A stretch of 64,000 nt of DNA from Pontederia crassipes (taxonomy: Eukaryota > Streptophyta > Magnoliopsida > Commelinales > Pontederiaceae). The stretch is from the NCBI GenBank assembly GCA_030549335.1, contig CM060190.1, positions 49,932,999-49,996,998 on the forward strand. Reading direction: 5' to 3'. The notes under the pieces are model-generated. The model was not told where the DNA came from. It saw only the letters and a list, made by a program, of their open reading frames with translations, and did no database searches. Both the position numbers and the translations under genes were made by a program. Of this stretch, positions 48,061 through 62,400 are shown piece after piece; within the stretch, counting starts at the first letter, position 1; every line of letters begins with the position of its first letter.

Positions 48061-50968
48061 TGTCACGACCCCAATTTAACCCGCGAGTTAAACTAGAGTT
48101 CGCGACTCATTACGAACGATCAAATAAAATTATAAAAAAATACGGAAACGTGATGTAATTTACTCTTCTTTTTACAAGATAAGAATAAAAATATATATTA
48201 TTAAATAAATTACACAATATGTGATAATTTCAGAGCAAATAAATAATCCTTAAGTTTTACATTTCATAAAATGTCTTTGTCTTCTTACAAAATAATACAT
48301 ATGAATTATACATAACTAAACCCCTCGACATCCTAATAGAAGGATACGAAGAATTCAAATCTTTTCATCTTACCACGAACCCTTCAAATAATATCACCTC
48401 ACATGATTCCTAAGAATTATCTAAAAAATATTAGAAACAACAGAGTGAGCTAAAATAACTCAATAAGTTGATAACGCATAGCCTATGTATTACCAACTAA
48501 TCAATTTGGAGAGACATAAAAAAGCGTGCAATAATCATAATAGTAAAATACACATTTTCATATATTTGATAATTACATATATAACATACTAATCAAAAAT
48601 ATCACACTCAACTTGCAATCAATATCATATAATCATATCAAATATATGTATGCAAATGCAACACTCTCATATGAATGCACAGATCACCAACTGGACAGTG
48701 ATCGGTAGATGGACTCTAGAGGTGGCTCACATCGTGATCAGTGATGTAGCACTTAGCTCCATTCTATCCCATCCCTTATGGAGAATAAATCATATAGTGA
48801 TAGGTAGATTCTAGAGGTGGTCCCTACGGATTCTAAAGGTGGCCCCCATCGCGACTACTCACGATGTGGCACTTAACTCCGCATGACACTTAGCTCCAGT
48901 CTATCTCATCCCATTATTGGGGAACAAAATGATGGATTGGACACTAGAGGTGGCTCCCATCGTGATCAGCGATATAGCACTTAATTCCAACCATCACATA
49001 TGCAGATGCAGGCAGATGCATAATTCATCATATAACAATTTCATATCAAAGATCAAAAGATTAACCATATCTTTTAACTCAAATATCAGAAGATGAATCA
49101 TGTCGAACACTGATTCAAATGGAATAGGATTGCATTTTATTAAATCAATCCTTAACATACCACATATGTTTTTCAATTATACCATCACTCGATCAATCAT
49201 TTCAAACGGAACAAGATTGCACTTTTCGTAATTCATTCATATCATATCATATATGCTTTTTCAAATGTGCAATCATACAATCATTCATATATACTTTTCA
49301 TAGTTGCCTTTCGTGAAATCAAATCGTAACATGTACAAAACATATTCAATACTATAATAATTCATGTCACACTAAATTCAAAAGAGGTGAAAACATAGAG
49401 TAGGAGAAATCAACTTACCTATAAGAGCTACCAAAAGGTTTTTCCTTTCCTTTTTCATTACTTTACTCTTCTACTCCTATACAATAATAATAAGAAACAC
49501 ATCACTTCTATAGTTCTATGCTATGAACAGAAGCCTATCACACATGAAACACAATTAATTGAAATGGTATATGAACCTTAAACATTTACTCTTTTAACTA
49601 TTAAACATAAGGATTGAGCTAATATTATGACAGATTGTACACATAGTAAAGAAAAATACATATCTTCTGTTATACATAATCAAATGACATCATTCCAATT
49701 TCCATTACTTTTATATTAAATAGACATTAATCTGTAAAAGTTTCATATCCTATTTTATTACGGTTTGCTCTCATGAAAATCAACATTCAACCTAACTTTT
49801 ATGTTGTTTCTATGTTGTGACAGACTGAGTAACCTTACTTTTATGATTTATATAAAATAATAAACATTCCCTATTCTGTTACTTTAAATTTTTTCAAATA
49901 GTAGAGATCCTAGGGTACAACTCATAAAATTATTTGAATTTATATCTATTTTTACTGAGCACAATAAATTTAATCAATACTACCATAATCTGCCCTAAGT
50001 TCCATCCTGACAGATTGAGTAAGGCTCGGTAAAATATTTATAAATTTTGATACACATATCATTTTCTAGTGATTCCAATTGTCAATGAGACTAACATCAA
50101 TGTCTATAAAACCCTAAATTATCAAATAATCCCACGACATATTGGATTTAATACATAATTTATAAATTCGGATAGCAATTTCGACGGATAGAGTGATAGT
50201 ACCTTAATCCTGATGGCATAACTTTCGTTTCATAACTCCTATTAACATGATTCCAAATCTTATGTAAACTAGACTTGGAGACTATTATACATGTTAAATT
50301 TCATAATTTTTAAGGATGAATTGATAGGAAAGAAAATCTTAGAAAGAACACCATCAGTCTAAGATTAGAATCCTCACCTTTAATGATCTTCCTTCTCGAA
50401 TTTCTTTCAACGGCCATGAAAGGAGTCGTGGTCTGAAATTTTTTATATATTGTCTAGAGATAAGGATAAGACCATACAAATGTTTTCAGATTTTTATCAC
50501 CTAAATAGGTCAGTTGAAAAAATAGCTTAATCATGAGGTGAAAAGCTACTAGCTTGCTGACAGCTTGCATGTTAAGAGTTGAAATTCTTGTCCAATTAAA
50601 ATTTAACATTAAAAATTATTAATTTCATCCCTAATTGATATTAATTAGTATAATATAATCAATGTAATTTATTCACATATTTATATATTAATTTTTGTTA
50701 CATAATATATATATTCATATGCCACTTGGCGATATTTGATTGGTCCACTAGACAAATCCAATCTTAACAAATCACATGCATAGTTAACAATAAGAGAATA
50801 TGCTTTATCATCATATAATTATTAATTATACTTTAGTACTTTAATTAAATTTTATAAATTTTTATTATATCACTACGTGACATTACAACATATACTACAA
50901 CACATATATTCAATTGATTATAGCCGTATAATATAGAATCCAATATGGATTAGATCATGGATATTACA
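48061..50968 (-). repeat. 3' LTR of the Gypsy element (complete)
   Basis: Ends are TGTCACGACC at 48061 and ATATTACA at 50968; on the minus strand it runs TGTAATATCC to GGTCGTGACA. Length is 2908 bp. Positions 48690-48990 carry an internal family of short repeats around CTCTAGAGGTGGCTCCCATC and GTAGCACTTAGCTCC, also present in the other LTR. Confidence 0.85.
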
Positions 50969-50981
50969 TTCTACCCTCCTT
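50969..50981 (-). other. polypurine tract of the Gypsy element
   Basis: Minus strand AAGGAGGGTAGAA directly abuts the LTR start TGTAATAT. This is where plus-strand DNA synthesis would be primed. The preceding TTCGAGGATAATT is the familiar Gypsy pol-end context. Confidence 0.75.
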
Positions 50982-53900
50982 AAAAAAAAATTATCCTCGA
51001 AATTTGAAATATCATATTAATCACTTAAATATAGATTTTGATCATATATCCCGTATCCGATTTGCCTTGTACCTTTTTTAATATCATAATACTTTTCACT
51101 TCTATGAAGAGTTTACCGTAAGTCATAGCACTTATGCTTTTCCATTCAATTCATTATCATTTTGTTTTCTATGTGACATTTGTTCTTATAGCTTCACATA
51201 TTGAATTACATGTGATGGGTCGTGATCATCTTTTCTTGACATGGATTCATAAAATGGATAATATACACTTCCACATCGTGTAGGACTAAATGGCGAACAT
51301 CTATCCCGTGTCTTAATGTCTTTAAGAACATATCTTATTGTTATACTTTAGTATTCCATTTTCTAATAGTCAACTTAGTTATAAGGGTTGGCTCACTACC
51401 TAATACTTTTGCTACTTTATTCACCTTTGTTGAATGATATAAAATAAAGTTATTAGTCCTTTGGGAGGTTCATCCATTTTCTTTATTTTGTATTCAACTC
51501 CTTACATGTGAGTACATATTTAGGACTCCTAATATGTACCTACTTCAATCTTACTTATGTGAATAGTGTCTCCAAATCTTGTGTTCTATATAGTAGTGGA
51601 AAGCTTCAAATTATATATTTTAAGTATTTCCTATCATAAGCCTCTACTTATCTTCATGTACATGCCACTACCCGACCATAAAAGAGAATTAATCCATCGA
51701 ATAATTCCAAATGGACTTACGAAGCTTACAATATGCCCTTATTGTATTCGAAATTGATTTTTTTGTTACTTCTTACTATTAAACAGGTAGTATCTAAAGA
51801 TAAGGTCAACTTTTATAAACATACACACATTGCATTTGGGCAACCAAGCCATCTCTTATCGATAAAGGATATTCATCACTACTCAATTTAGCTATTAATG
51901 AACAATGCATAGCCTATGAAATTCGCCTCCACACTTGAAAATTAAGATTGGAGTTATGCAGGGTGATATTATGAAATTGAATAAATCCTTTATCAAAGAG
52001 TCATTGTACTTTTCTTTTCATTTCTTTCAAGTTTATGTTGCTCTATCATTGAAGTAACTCTAAGGATATGACCCATAGAGTCTCTATCATAGTAAACCGC
52101 TCATCTAAAAACACATCTAGTAACAACTTTATGATAGGGTAACAATTACCAATAATCAGATAATCACTAGTTGTAGATTATAACTTATTGTCTCTTCTAA
52201 TAAAGGCGAGGGTGTAAACATTTATAAACTTATCGAAAATAATTATTTTTCGTCCTTACTGATTTGTAATGTTGAAATGTGGGTACGAGTTCGCGATTGA
52301 GGATCAAAGAGGTGTCCCCCCTTAAATCGCTCTTTCGCTAGGCTCTCAACCAACACTCCATGATAGTAAACTCTATGACTCCAATCAAGTTATCGAATGA
52401 TGACCAGAGGCGGCCACATTCCAATACATCTTTCGATAAATTTTTTAACTCACTTTTTAAACACTCAAGTTTGGTTGATATAATAAAGTCATCAATGAAG
52501 AATCATTAATCACCCATAGAAGAGTTACAACATTGATTCCATCAATCAATTATTCTAAATGAGATGGAACAAGTAAGGACGAACTAAGGATCAACTGTAA
52601 ATTGATGCTTAAATGGCAACTTTGGATTAATAAAGATTATTCAAGGATCATTGATGATTCTAAAATTTGTATTTATATATGGTGATTCAATCACTCGAGC
52701 AATGTGATATGTGACAAACAAAGAAGAACTAAAAATTCATACTTGAAGATTGAATTGCAATCAATAGTGATCAATCAGGAATCATTAGTGATTTCGAAAT
52801 CTATATTGATGAGTGAGGGGTTAACAATGATTCTGATATTAACAATATTAATTCAAGAATTCAAAATACTTTGAAAATTATAAATAATGATTTACATCTA
52901 CCAATGATAATTTACTGATCATCAATTGATTTGGATCCTACTAAATAAGTATCACTTGTCAATATTAAAAAAAAATTGATAGGTGGTTTTCAACACTTTA
53001 TACATGATTTAGTGGTGTTATCTTTTGTCTTTCGCACAAATGTTTACAATTCCTTAAAATATAGACACCACAGTGTCACAATAAAATTATTTCCCTTACT
53101 AATAGTTCCCACCAAATTCTCCTTAGCACATAACTTTATTCCTTTTCAAGTTTTCAAACTTTGAAATGACAATCCGTAATCATCCCTACACACATCTAAC
53201 AATGATAAATCCAAATCTGTATTACACAAGTATTTACATATATGTAAGCTTTTTATAAGTGCCATACTAAAATTTAAGACACATTTCAAAAATTGATTTT
53301 TCATATTATTCAGGACACCATAACTACACCTTTAATATTTCTTCCTATCTCTCAATCCATACATATGATTGGAATGTATTCCGACCTTGTAGAATACAAA
53401 CTCTAAAGTCTATACATGTGGAGGTCGTTCAAAATTTCGTAAAACTAAAATGGCTTGGAAACATGTCAAAACATAAGGTGCTCAAATTCATATTGCTTGA
53501 CTTTTCCTTTCTAATTTGAATATTAATTATATAAAATATATTTATTATCTGGTTGTCATACATGTGAATATATCTCTTCGTTTTAAGTATAATAGTATAT
53601 ATGATGGGCCATAAGTGCCTCTTCTGTCTAAATGTATTAACCACGAAACACAATGTTAATACCATTAGGGACTTTGCAACATATCATTTTAAGCTATAAA
53701 CCTTTCTTAACTTAAATGTGTGTGATGATCTAAAAATATGGTGCCCTATATGGCAGGCCCTCATTCACAAGGGTTAGTTAATACATCGTCACATATAACT
53801 TATTTGATTCATGTGTTTTCAAGATGTATCCAAGAAGCATATCACACTAATTGGGGAGTTAAATGATAGCATTTGATTTTAATCACTCGTGTATCTCTAA

Positions 53901-55161
53901 TGGCCATATGTATTGGGCATGATTTATCTTTTTCATGATCATCATGATCCATACTATATGGTTAGGCCAAAATGCACCCTAATTTTGATACTCACTTTTT
54001 TTCTATAAGAACTTTGCATAATAGGATTGCAGGCTTGCATGACTCTATGAACATATTAGGGTGACATCAATAAACTAATTACAATTCAATCAAAGAATGG
54101 TTTGAAATTTTGATTTGATCCATAATCCAATAACATTATCAAGAACTCATAATGATCATGTTATGTTCCAAGTGTACTCTTTGAAGTATACAACTTTCTT
54201 TTTAGTCAATGGTATTCAAATCTTAAGTCAAACTTCGAAAATAGAAGAGTACATCATAGTTAACCAAACAAATAACATATTTTCTGCAAGGTATCCGTTG
54301 TAGTTACTTGATTCAGATGCCTATAATCAAACTTGAGAACTCATCTGTATTCTTGATGTATAAAATTGATGTTCATGATTATGGGTCAACTAAACTCTCA
54401 TATGAAGACTCGTATACTTATTTTTGTGTCGATTGACAATGACTATTAAACATATGAATAATTCCATGAAGAAGGTCAATAAAAAACTCTTCATATAAAA
54501 GGCAGGTCAAATCACTTCTATAAAATAGATTTACAACTACTTAAATATGAGAATATTGTTTGATAATAAATATTTTCCTTTCTACCCCAAGTAATTCAAG
54601 AACCTATGACATCATTTCAAAACAACTTATTGATGTACTATAATAAATTGGAGAACATGAAGTTACTTTCCTACGTCCTATAAAACACAAGTGATGATTT
54701 ATTTGAAAATGAGAATGTATCTATCTTTCTATGTCAATTTAAACATACATGCCACACAATTCATCCACATACAAAATCATGTCAAATCCACACAAGTACC
54801 AAATAATCATACCGATAATCATGTACTTGTCACATTTCTAACTATACATTATTTGCATACTATATGTGAATACACGATAGTTCTCTTTTTTTTTCAAATA
54901 GTATGTCAAATTCACATATACAAATCAATGTAAAGGGGTTGCGATGAATGAAGTTACAATTTAATCAAAAGAAAATATCACAATTACATTTCAAAACATC
55001 ATACATTAGCCCTTATATAAACTCATACTAAAATCTCCAAATTGCCACAACCCAAGCTAAACACCGATAACCCACTATAAGCATAAAAATGACAAACCCA
55101 CTATAAGCATGACCATGTCATCCTAGACATAGCTATGCAAACTTTGATAAAGGGAAGGACC

Positions 55162-55173
55162 TATTAGATACCA
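55162..55173 (-). other. primer-binding site of the Gypsy element
   Basis: Minus strand TGGTATCTAATA, four bases after the 5' LTR. The first seven bases equal the usual plant initiator-Met tRNA site (TGGTATCAGAGC); the rest has decayed. Confidence 0.65.
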
Positions 55174-55177
55174 TAAC

Positions 55178-57609
55178 TGTCATGACTCCGATTTAACCCG
55201 CGAGTTAAACTAGAATTCGCGACTCATTACGGATGATCAAATAAAATTATAAAGAAATGCGAAAACGTGATGCAATTTACTCTTCCTTTTACAAGATAAG
55301 AGTAAAAATATATATCATTAAATAAATTACACAATATGTAATCATTTAGAGCAAACAAATAATCTTTAAGTTTTACATTTCATAAAATGCCTTTGCCTTC
55401 TTACAAAATAATACATATGAATTATACATAACTAAATCCTTCGACATCCTAATAGAAGGATACGAAGAACTCAAATCTTTTCATCTTACCACGAACCCTT
55501 CAAATAATATCACCTCACATGATTCCCAAGAATTATCTAAAAAATATTAAAAACAACAGAGTGAGCTAAAATAGCTCAGTAAGTTGATAGCTCATACCCT
55601 ATGTGTTACCAACTAATCAATTTGGAGGGACATAGAAAAGCATGCAATAATTATAATAGTAAAATAGACATTTTCATATATTTGATAATTACATATATAA
55701 CATACTAATCAGAAACATCACACTCAACTTGCAATCAATATCATATAAATCATATCAAACATATGTATGCAAATACAACACTCTCATATGAATGCACGGA
55801 TCACCAACTGGCCAGTGATCGGTAGATGGACTCTAGAGGTGGCTCCCATCGTGATCAGCGATGTAGCACTTAGCTCCATTCTACCTCATCCCTTTCGAAA
55901 AACAAATCATATAGTGATAGGACATAGGTGGACTCTAGAGGTGGCCCCTACGGATTCTAGAGGTGGCCCCCATCGCGACTACTCACGATGTGGCACTTAG
56001 CTCCGCATGGCACTTAGCTACAGTCTATCTCATCCTATTATTGGGGAACATAATGATGGATTGAACTCTAGAAGTGGCTCCTATCGTAATCAGCGATATA
56101 GCACTTAGCTCCAACCATCACATATGTAGATGCAGACAGATGCAGATTCAGATTCAAACGATATCTTTTAACTCAAATATCAGAAGATGAATCATATCGA
56201 ACACTGATTCAAACGGAATAGAATTGCATTTTATTAAATCAATCCTTAACATACCACATATGTTTTTAAATTGTACCATCACTCGATCAATCATTTCAAA
56301 CGGAACAAGATTGCACTTTTCGTAATCCATTCATATCATATCATATATGCTTTTCAAATGTGCAATCATACAATCATTCATATATACTTTTCATAGTTGC
56401 CTTTCGTGAAATCAATTCATAACATGTACAAAACATATTCAATACTATAATAATTCATGTCACACCAAATTCAAAAGAGGTGAAAACATAGAGTAGGAGA
56501 AATCAACTTACCTATAAGAGCTACCAAAAGGTTTTCCTTTCCTTTTTCACTACTTTACTCTTCTACTCTTATACAATAATAATAATAAACACATCACTTC
56601 TATAGTTCTATGCTCTGAACATAAGCCTATCATACATGAAACACAATTAATTGAAATGGTATATGAACCTTAAACATTTACTCTTTTAACTATTAAACAT
56701 AAGTATTGACCTAATATTATGACAGATTGTACACATAGTAAAGAAAAATCCATATCTTCTGATATACATAATCAAATGTCATCATTCTAATTTTCATTAC
56801 TTTTATATTACATAGACATTAATATGTAAAAGTTTTATATCTATTTCATTACGGTTTGCTCTTATGAAAATCAACATTCAGCCTAACTTTTATGTTATTT
56901 CTATATTGTGACAGACTGAGTAACCTTACTTTTATGATTTATATAAAATAATAAACATTCCCTATTCTAGTACTTTTAATTTTTTTCAAATAGTAGACAT
57001 CCTAGGGTACAACTCGTAAAATTACTTGAATTTATATCTATTTGTACTGAGCACAATAAATTTAACTAGTACTAGCATAATCTTCCCTAAGCTCCATCCT
57101 GACAAACTGAGTAAGGCTCGGTAAAATATTTATACATTTCGCTACACATATCATTTTCTACTGATTCCAATTGTAGATGAGACCTAACATCAATGTCTAT
57201 AACACCCTAAATTATCAAATAATCTCACGAATATTGGATTTAATACATAATTTACAAATTCGAGTAGTAATTTCGGCGGACAGAGTGATAGTACCTTAAT
57301 CCTGATGACATAACTTTCGTTTCATAACTCCTATTAACATTATTCCAAATCTCATGTAAACTAGACTTGGATATTATTATACATGTTAAATTTCATAATG
57401 TTTACGGATGCATTGATACGAAAGAAAATCTTAGGAATAACACCATCAGTCTAGGTTAGAATCCTCACCTTTAATGATCTACCTTCTCGAATTTCTTTCA
57501 ACGGTCATGAAAGGAGCCGTGGTCTGAAATTTTTTATGTATTGTCTAGAGATAAGGATAAGACCATACGAATGTTTTTTAGATTTTTATCACCTAAATAG
57601 GTCGGTTGA
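55178..57609 (-). repeat. 5' LTR of the Gypsy element (truncated)
   Basis: Aligns with 48061-50519 and stops abruptly after AGGTCGGTTGAA; the matching left copy continues for about 450 bp. It contains the same internal CTCTAGAGGTGGC repeats (55820-56110). Confidence 0.85.
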
Positions 57610-57622
57610 ACCCAAATATAAA

Positions 57623-57814
57623 ATTGATTAGTGGGTTTAGTTCCACACAAATATAAAATTACATGATAAGGAATTTGCATTGTTACCAACTTTGTGAACC
57701 CAAAGGACTAATCTTATGCACAAAAGGGAAGTTACATTCCAAATTGGATTCGAATATCCTCTATAATTGATTAGTGGGTTTACTTCCACACAAATATAAA
57801 ATTACATGATAAGG
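57623..57814. repeat. pair of 49-bp direct repeats at the truncation point
   Basis: Copies at 57623-57671 and 57766-57814 start ATTGATTAGTGGGTTTA and end TTACATGATAAGG, with one visible difference. They lie immediately beyond the broken end of the 5' LTR. Confidence 0.85.
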
Positions 57815-60800
57815 TTAATTGTCAGGACAACTTGCAAAATCTATGAACTCTTGTGGTTTAATTTTATTATATATGAAACATAATTTGCATTGGAATTACA
57901 TATTTTTCAATCATTACAACTACAAAATTATGGTGTTAAGTAATATAATATTTAGAAATGTTTAAGGAATGTGACAAGAGGACACATTCGACATAAATTC
58001 AAACCATTGGTGTTGAAAAGGGCAAGCGTCCTCACGCTTTGTCATGTTCATTATTGTAATTTCCATTGGCATTATTGATTATAATTTCACGTAGGAATTT
58101 TAGCTTCCAAATAGGAGGAGGGTTAGTATTTAACTAACTTTTCGCATGTTTTTTTCATGTTTATGTCATCTTGCTCATTAAGGATCCAAAGTTGCATTGA
58201 ATAGCTCAAACTAGTCATGGTGTTTATTTGAAATAGATGGGAGGACATTTTACTTATGGTAAAAGTCATGGGTTTATAATTATTAAATATAGGTCACAAA
58301 TCATTAACACATATGAGATTATCTACTTTAAAAGGCCAAGGTATGTATGATCTAACTCCAAACCATGAGTTATCTTAAACTCACACATCATAAGGGCAAG
58401 GGGTACTATACCACCCTCAACTCAAGTATTATTAGTCAACTGAAGATATTCTATAGACTATTTCTAGAATTCAATAATCCATAGTGGACAACTTTTCCAT
58501 TACATTTGGTTATTAGTCCTATATGGCATAGTGCGCATAATGAGCCTTTCATATCTGAGGTCACAAAACAAAAAACTTTGAGGTCATAAAGTAAAAAAAA
58601 TGGACATATCTTCATTTTAGGTAAACGACATTGTTATGGGTGGAAAGGGTATGAAATTGTTTTGAGAATTCATGAAAATAATAAAATACCTATTAATATT
58701 GAAAACATATTGTACATGATAAAAGAATGAAATTTCAACATTAAACACTAAACGGTAAACTATTTTGAAATTTCGACATTAAACACTAAACGATAAACTA
58801 TTATGATAACACTTAATGGAAACACATATATTAATTCGATATGCAGAAATTCACATTTAAAATTTTATCAAATTTCCAAATAATTAATGCAAGAATAATA
58901 ATATTAAATAAAACATGAAAGGTTCATCACAATAAAATAAATCAATATCCATAGCTACAGATGATTGTTAGGCCTTTTATTAATAATAATTAATATTATT
59001 ATCAAACGGAAGTATTTATTACTTCTCAATACGAACTTTTTCTACATAACTAGTAGATTAAACAAAACTCAACTAAAATAGATACATATTAAAAAAACAT
59101 TAAAACATTAAGCCTAATTACAAATAGAAAAAATAATGTAATTTTTTTTAAATATTTATGTAGGATAGAACTTAATTGTAAAAAGTGTTTTAAAAGGCTG
59201 GAATAATTTTCGCCCACAACAATTGATTTAGGTCTAAAGCAATCCATTTTTTCACCGCCAACAATTGATTTAGTTGGCAAGTGGTAAATTTTTTAAGGTT
59301 TTAAGTTTGATTTTTTGTATGTGCATGAGTGTCCAAAAGATCTTCAAAAAATTAAAATTTATTTTCTCGATACTTTTGGTACTATTCTATATTTGATGGG
59401 AGTAATTTGAATTCTTCTTTGTTCTTTATAAGACATTTGAATTATCATTTTGTGTGTAATTAAAATAGAGTAACGACAAAAAAATTAGAAAATTATTGTT
59501 ATAACGAGTTGTTGGGTGCAATGCGGAACTAGAAAAGTATCTTGCTTTGTTAAGAAGATTAAAATGTTGAATCAAATTTAAAATGTATGATAAGTAATTA
59601 TTATTATTTAATTATATGTAATGCAATATAATACAACATTATGAAAAAAAGAATAACAATGTCCAGTTAACATTTTTCATGGAATTTCTTATATAACTAA
59701 TCATATTATATTACTACAAAAACTGCATAGATAATGTAAATTCTCTATTTCACTGCAATAAACAAACATACCAAAGTACATTAACTATAATAATATAACT
59801 TTACTTTGATGTCCAATAAATAATATAATTTATTTAAATCAATAACCTACTTAAATCTACAACTCTTATCTAACTTATGGTACCATATTACATTAGTTAA
59901 TAACTTGTCATTTTAATAAATAGTTCGTGAGCATATTAAATTAGCCTCATTTATGAAATTTTATGTACAATAAGCATATGTATGTAAATAAAATGTATTA
60001 ATAATTAGAATGAGGATGATAATTTCGATGAAGTGCTTGATCTTTCTTCGTTATGATTAGTTCTTCTACCTTTCTTTCATAAGCTATTTTTTGTTCTTTG
60101 TTTTTAAATTATGAAAATACTCAGTTACTCCGATCAAATCCTCGGTCATGGTCGGATCGGATACCAGATAAAGTCCTAACTTGACTCAACCCAATTTGAC
60201 CTAAAGATTTTATTATTTATTTATTTAAACTTATATATTTTATTTAAAATTTAAAATAAAATTATGCTAAGTATGCAAATAATATTGAGAAAAAATATTT
60301 AATATTCAAAATAAAATACTAAATAATATTCTAATTTAAAAATGATGGTCAAATTTTTTTACGATATGATTAAATTTGTCGCTTAGAAAGTGCTACCTTT
60401 GGTAAGATCGAATTTGTTTATGAATGAGATTCATTTTCACCCGGGAACTTCCCAACCCACCGTGTTAACTTTTCATTTTATGCATCCTCAAATTTTCAAT
60501 TGATTTGCATTTACATTTTTTGAATTACCATTATACCCTTTGCTGATGTTTATGAGTTTTCTTTTAAAAAAAACCTAAGCTAGTTCATTCGTTATTATAA
60601 GGCCTAAAATTCCTAAAAAGAATAAATTGGTTACGATGAATTTTGTATTTTATTTTGCATCACCCATTTTCAAATAATAATAAATGTTAAAATTGTAATT
60701 TGATAAACAAAAAAAGTGTACAAATAAACCCCGGGTTTTCAATAGTCAGGGTAAATTCCAAAATAAGAAAAGAAAAAAAAAACTTTTCCGCAAAACTTGG

Positions 60801-60890
60801 TGGCGTCCGCACTCTGTGTTCAACGCCCCATCCGTCTGCCGAGTCTTTTGCCTCCTTTGGGGGGTTCTACTCCGAGTCAAGATACACCTC
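57815..60890. other. intergenic, AT-rich, no gene seen
   Basis: No credible ORF or transposon border. A tandem duplication of about 38 bp lies near 58729-58803 (GAAATTTCAACATTAAACAC and its copy). At 60140-60215 GGTCATGGTCGGATCGGATAC resembles the GGGTCGG-rich MITE at 12808-13266 and may be a relic of it. Confidence 0.5.
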
Positions 60891-60897
60891 GTGCATC

Positions 60898-61205
60898 ATG
60901 AAGAAGAGCGGCAACAAGTCCGGGAAGCAGCACCAGCAGCAGCCGGCGGCGGCCGCCAACGGCCATGCGCTCTCCTTTAAGTTCTCCAAGCTGCTCGATC
61001 CCGATTCATCTTGGGACAAGGTAACCGGTCGTTCCCCTCGATCACTTTGGATGCTTCTCCACTCTTCTTCTTTCCTGGATCTGATGCTCGTGGCTTTGCA
61101 GGACCAATTGTTGGACGTGCTGCATTGGATCCGCCAGGGCCTCGGCCTCGCCTTCGGCTTGCTTTGGGGCGCTGTCCCTCTCGTCGGCGGGATTTGGATC
61201 CTTGC
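60898..61205 (+). CDS. RAB5IF: Rab5-interacting family protein (RAB5IF/RCAF1-like), exons 1-2, partial
   Basis: Exon 1 (60898-61020) encodes MKKSGNKSGKQ, a Gln/Ala-rich linker and FKFSKLLDPDSSWDK. Exon 2 (61102-61205) continues DQLLDVLHWIRQGLGLAF then GLLWGAVPLVGGIWIL, a membrane segment. The introns have GTAACC...TTTGCAG and GTTAGT borders. This pattern matches the small plant Rab5-interacting family, related to human RAB5IF/RCAF1, a membrane protein linked to respiratory supercomplex assembly and ER insertion machinery. The C-terminal exons (about 60 more residues) are not in the window. The intron after exon 2 must exceed 2.7 kb and contains a LINE. The 190-codon ORF spanning this locus merely reads through intron 1. 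The start is chosen because upstream frame lacks family similarity and this ATG opens the basic N-terminus. Confidence 0.85.
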
Positions 61206-62400
61206 GTTAGTCCCTCGCTCTCTCGCATTCCACTCTTTTGGTTCAAACTGTAATCTTGATCCAGTGGATTGATAGCAGACAGAATCTAGAGAAAAGAAAT
61301 CTCTTTTTTCTGTTGTGGAAACTCTTTGTTCAAGCTTCTGATGTAAAAAGTGTCATCCTTTGGATGCTTAACAACTTGGTTAATCATCATTTTCCCCTTT
61401 AAAAACGTAGTAATATTCAAAGTTAGTATTACTTGTTCAAAGGTTTTGTGATTTGATCTACGTGGTTTTAACTTTTCAATAATGCAATAAAAAAAAAGAA
61501 AGTTACATTAGTGAGCACAAAAAAAAAGAATTTCTTTTGTTTTCATATATAAGAATTTCTATGTGAATTTCAATAAACAAGTAGATAAATCAAACTGCAC
61601 TTTTCTTTTTGTTTTGAGAAGGGTTTTTACGTGAAAAAGGATAACATGTTATTTTGAGTAGTCCTCATTGTGCATATTTCAATTCGCACTTGAGGGAAAA
61701 ATACATGCGGAAGATTGGAGATTTGGAAGATTATTCCAAGATTTGTTAGCGCCATCTTGGACTGATTTAATTAGATCCATTTAGGATCTTTCACACACAA
61801 AGAATATAAATTGAGAGATGAAACTGAAACAAATAAAACTTCCTGCTCAAATCGTGATATCAACTAAGCAATCTTGTGTAAAATATTAAAGGATAGTCAT
61901 AAAGAAGATCCGATTAAATGTTGATCAGTCAGGAGGTAGGACCTCTGGATTTCTGGATCCAATTAAATGATGCTGGCTAACATGCATCACCGATACCTAT
62001 CTGTTTACCCTGAATTTCTGGATTATCAGAAAACTTCTATTAGGAAAAAGAACATTAGTAAAACAGGTGTCATTACTTTTTTAATAAAGCAGTTTTATCT
62101 TTTTGAGAAGGGAAATGATGTGAGCCAGGTGCTCACTTCCATTTTTTAATTCATTGTAAAATGTGTTTATCACAGATATGTTATAGCCTCGCCCACTCAC
62201 ACAAGTTTGTAGCTACTATTACAATGTTATCAATATAAAACTTTTCTCCTTGAAAATGCAATCATTATGCTGATGCCAGATTGACCACAAAAACACTAGT
62301 GCTCTACTTTGTTGTCTTCTCATATTTATGGCATTGGCTTTGTTTTATTTAGAGGAGAAAGGATGACTACCATTTTGGTAGACATCTAGATTTATTGATG
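61206..62400 (+). other. intron of the Rab5-interacting gene, no other feature seen
   Basis: AT-rich, T-run-bearing DNA downstream of the exon 2 donor. I looked for the expected next exon (a second membrane segment with a GYY motif) and did not find it. Confidence 0.5.

Larger units (their letters stand above)
48061..57609 (-). mobile_element. degenerate Ty3/Gypsy LTR retrotransposon (minus strand)
   Basis: Two direct repeats of about 2.4 kb starting TGTCACGACCCC (48061) and TGTCATGACTCC (55178) are about nine-tenths identical by eye. On the minus strand the right copy is the 5' LTR, followed by TGGTATCTAATAG, a degraded initiator-Met tRNA primer-binding site. The left copy is the 3' LTR, preceded by TTCGAGGATAATT and AAGGAGGGTAGAA, the Gypsy polypurine tract with the usual end of pol (NFEDN). 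The 4.2-kb internal region has no intact gag-pol; many TA-rich stops suggest methylcytosine decay. The right LTR lacks about 450 bp present in the left one, so its outer end and TSD are lost. Confidence 0.85.

Noticed and set aside
48690..48990. Spaced repeats (CTCTAGAGGTGGC, GTAGCACTTAGCTCC) resembling an array
   Set aside because: Not CRISPR: units vary in sequence and spacing and recur in the second LTR of a plant retrotransposon.
52466..52502. Minus-strand peptide FFIDDFIIS resembling the reverse transcriptase F/YxDD motif of the Gypsy element
   Set aside because: Position is plausible, but in-frame stops directly precede it and the following residues do not resemble reverse transcriptase; chance match cannot be excluded.
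60700..61272. 190-codon ORF on the plus strand
   Set aside because: It reads from upstream sequence through exon 1, intron 1 and exon 2 of the Rab5-interacting gene; only 60898-61020 and 61102-61205 match the family.
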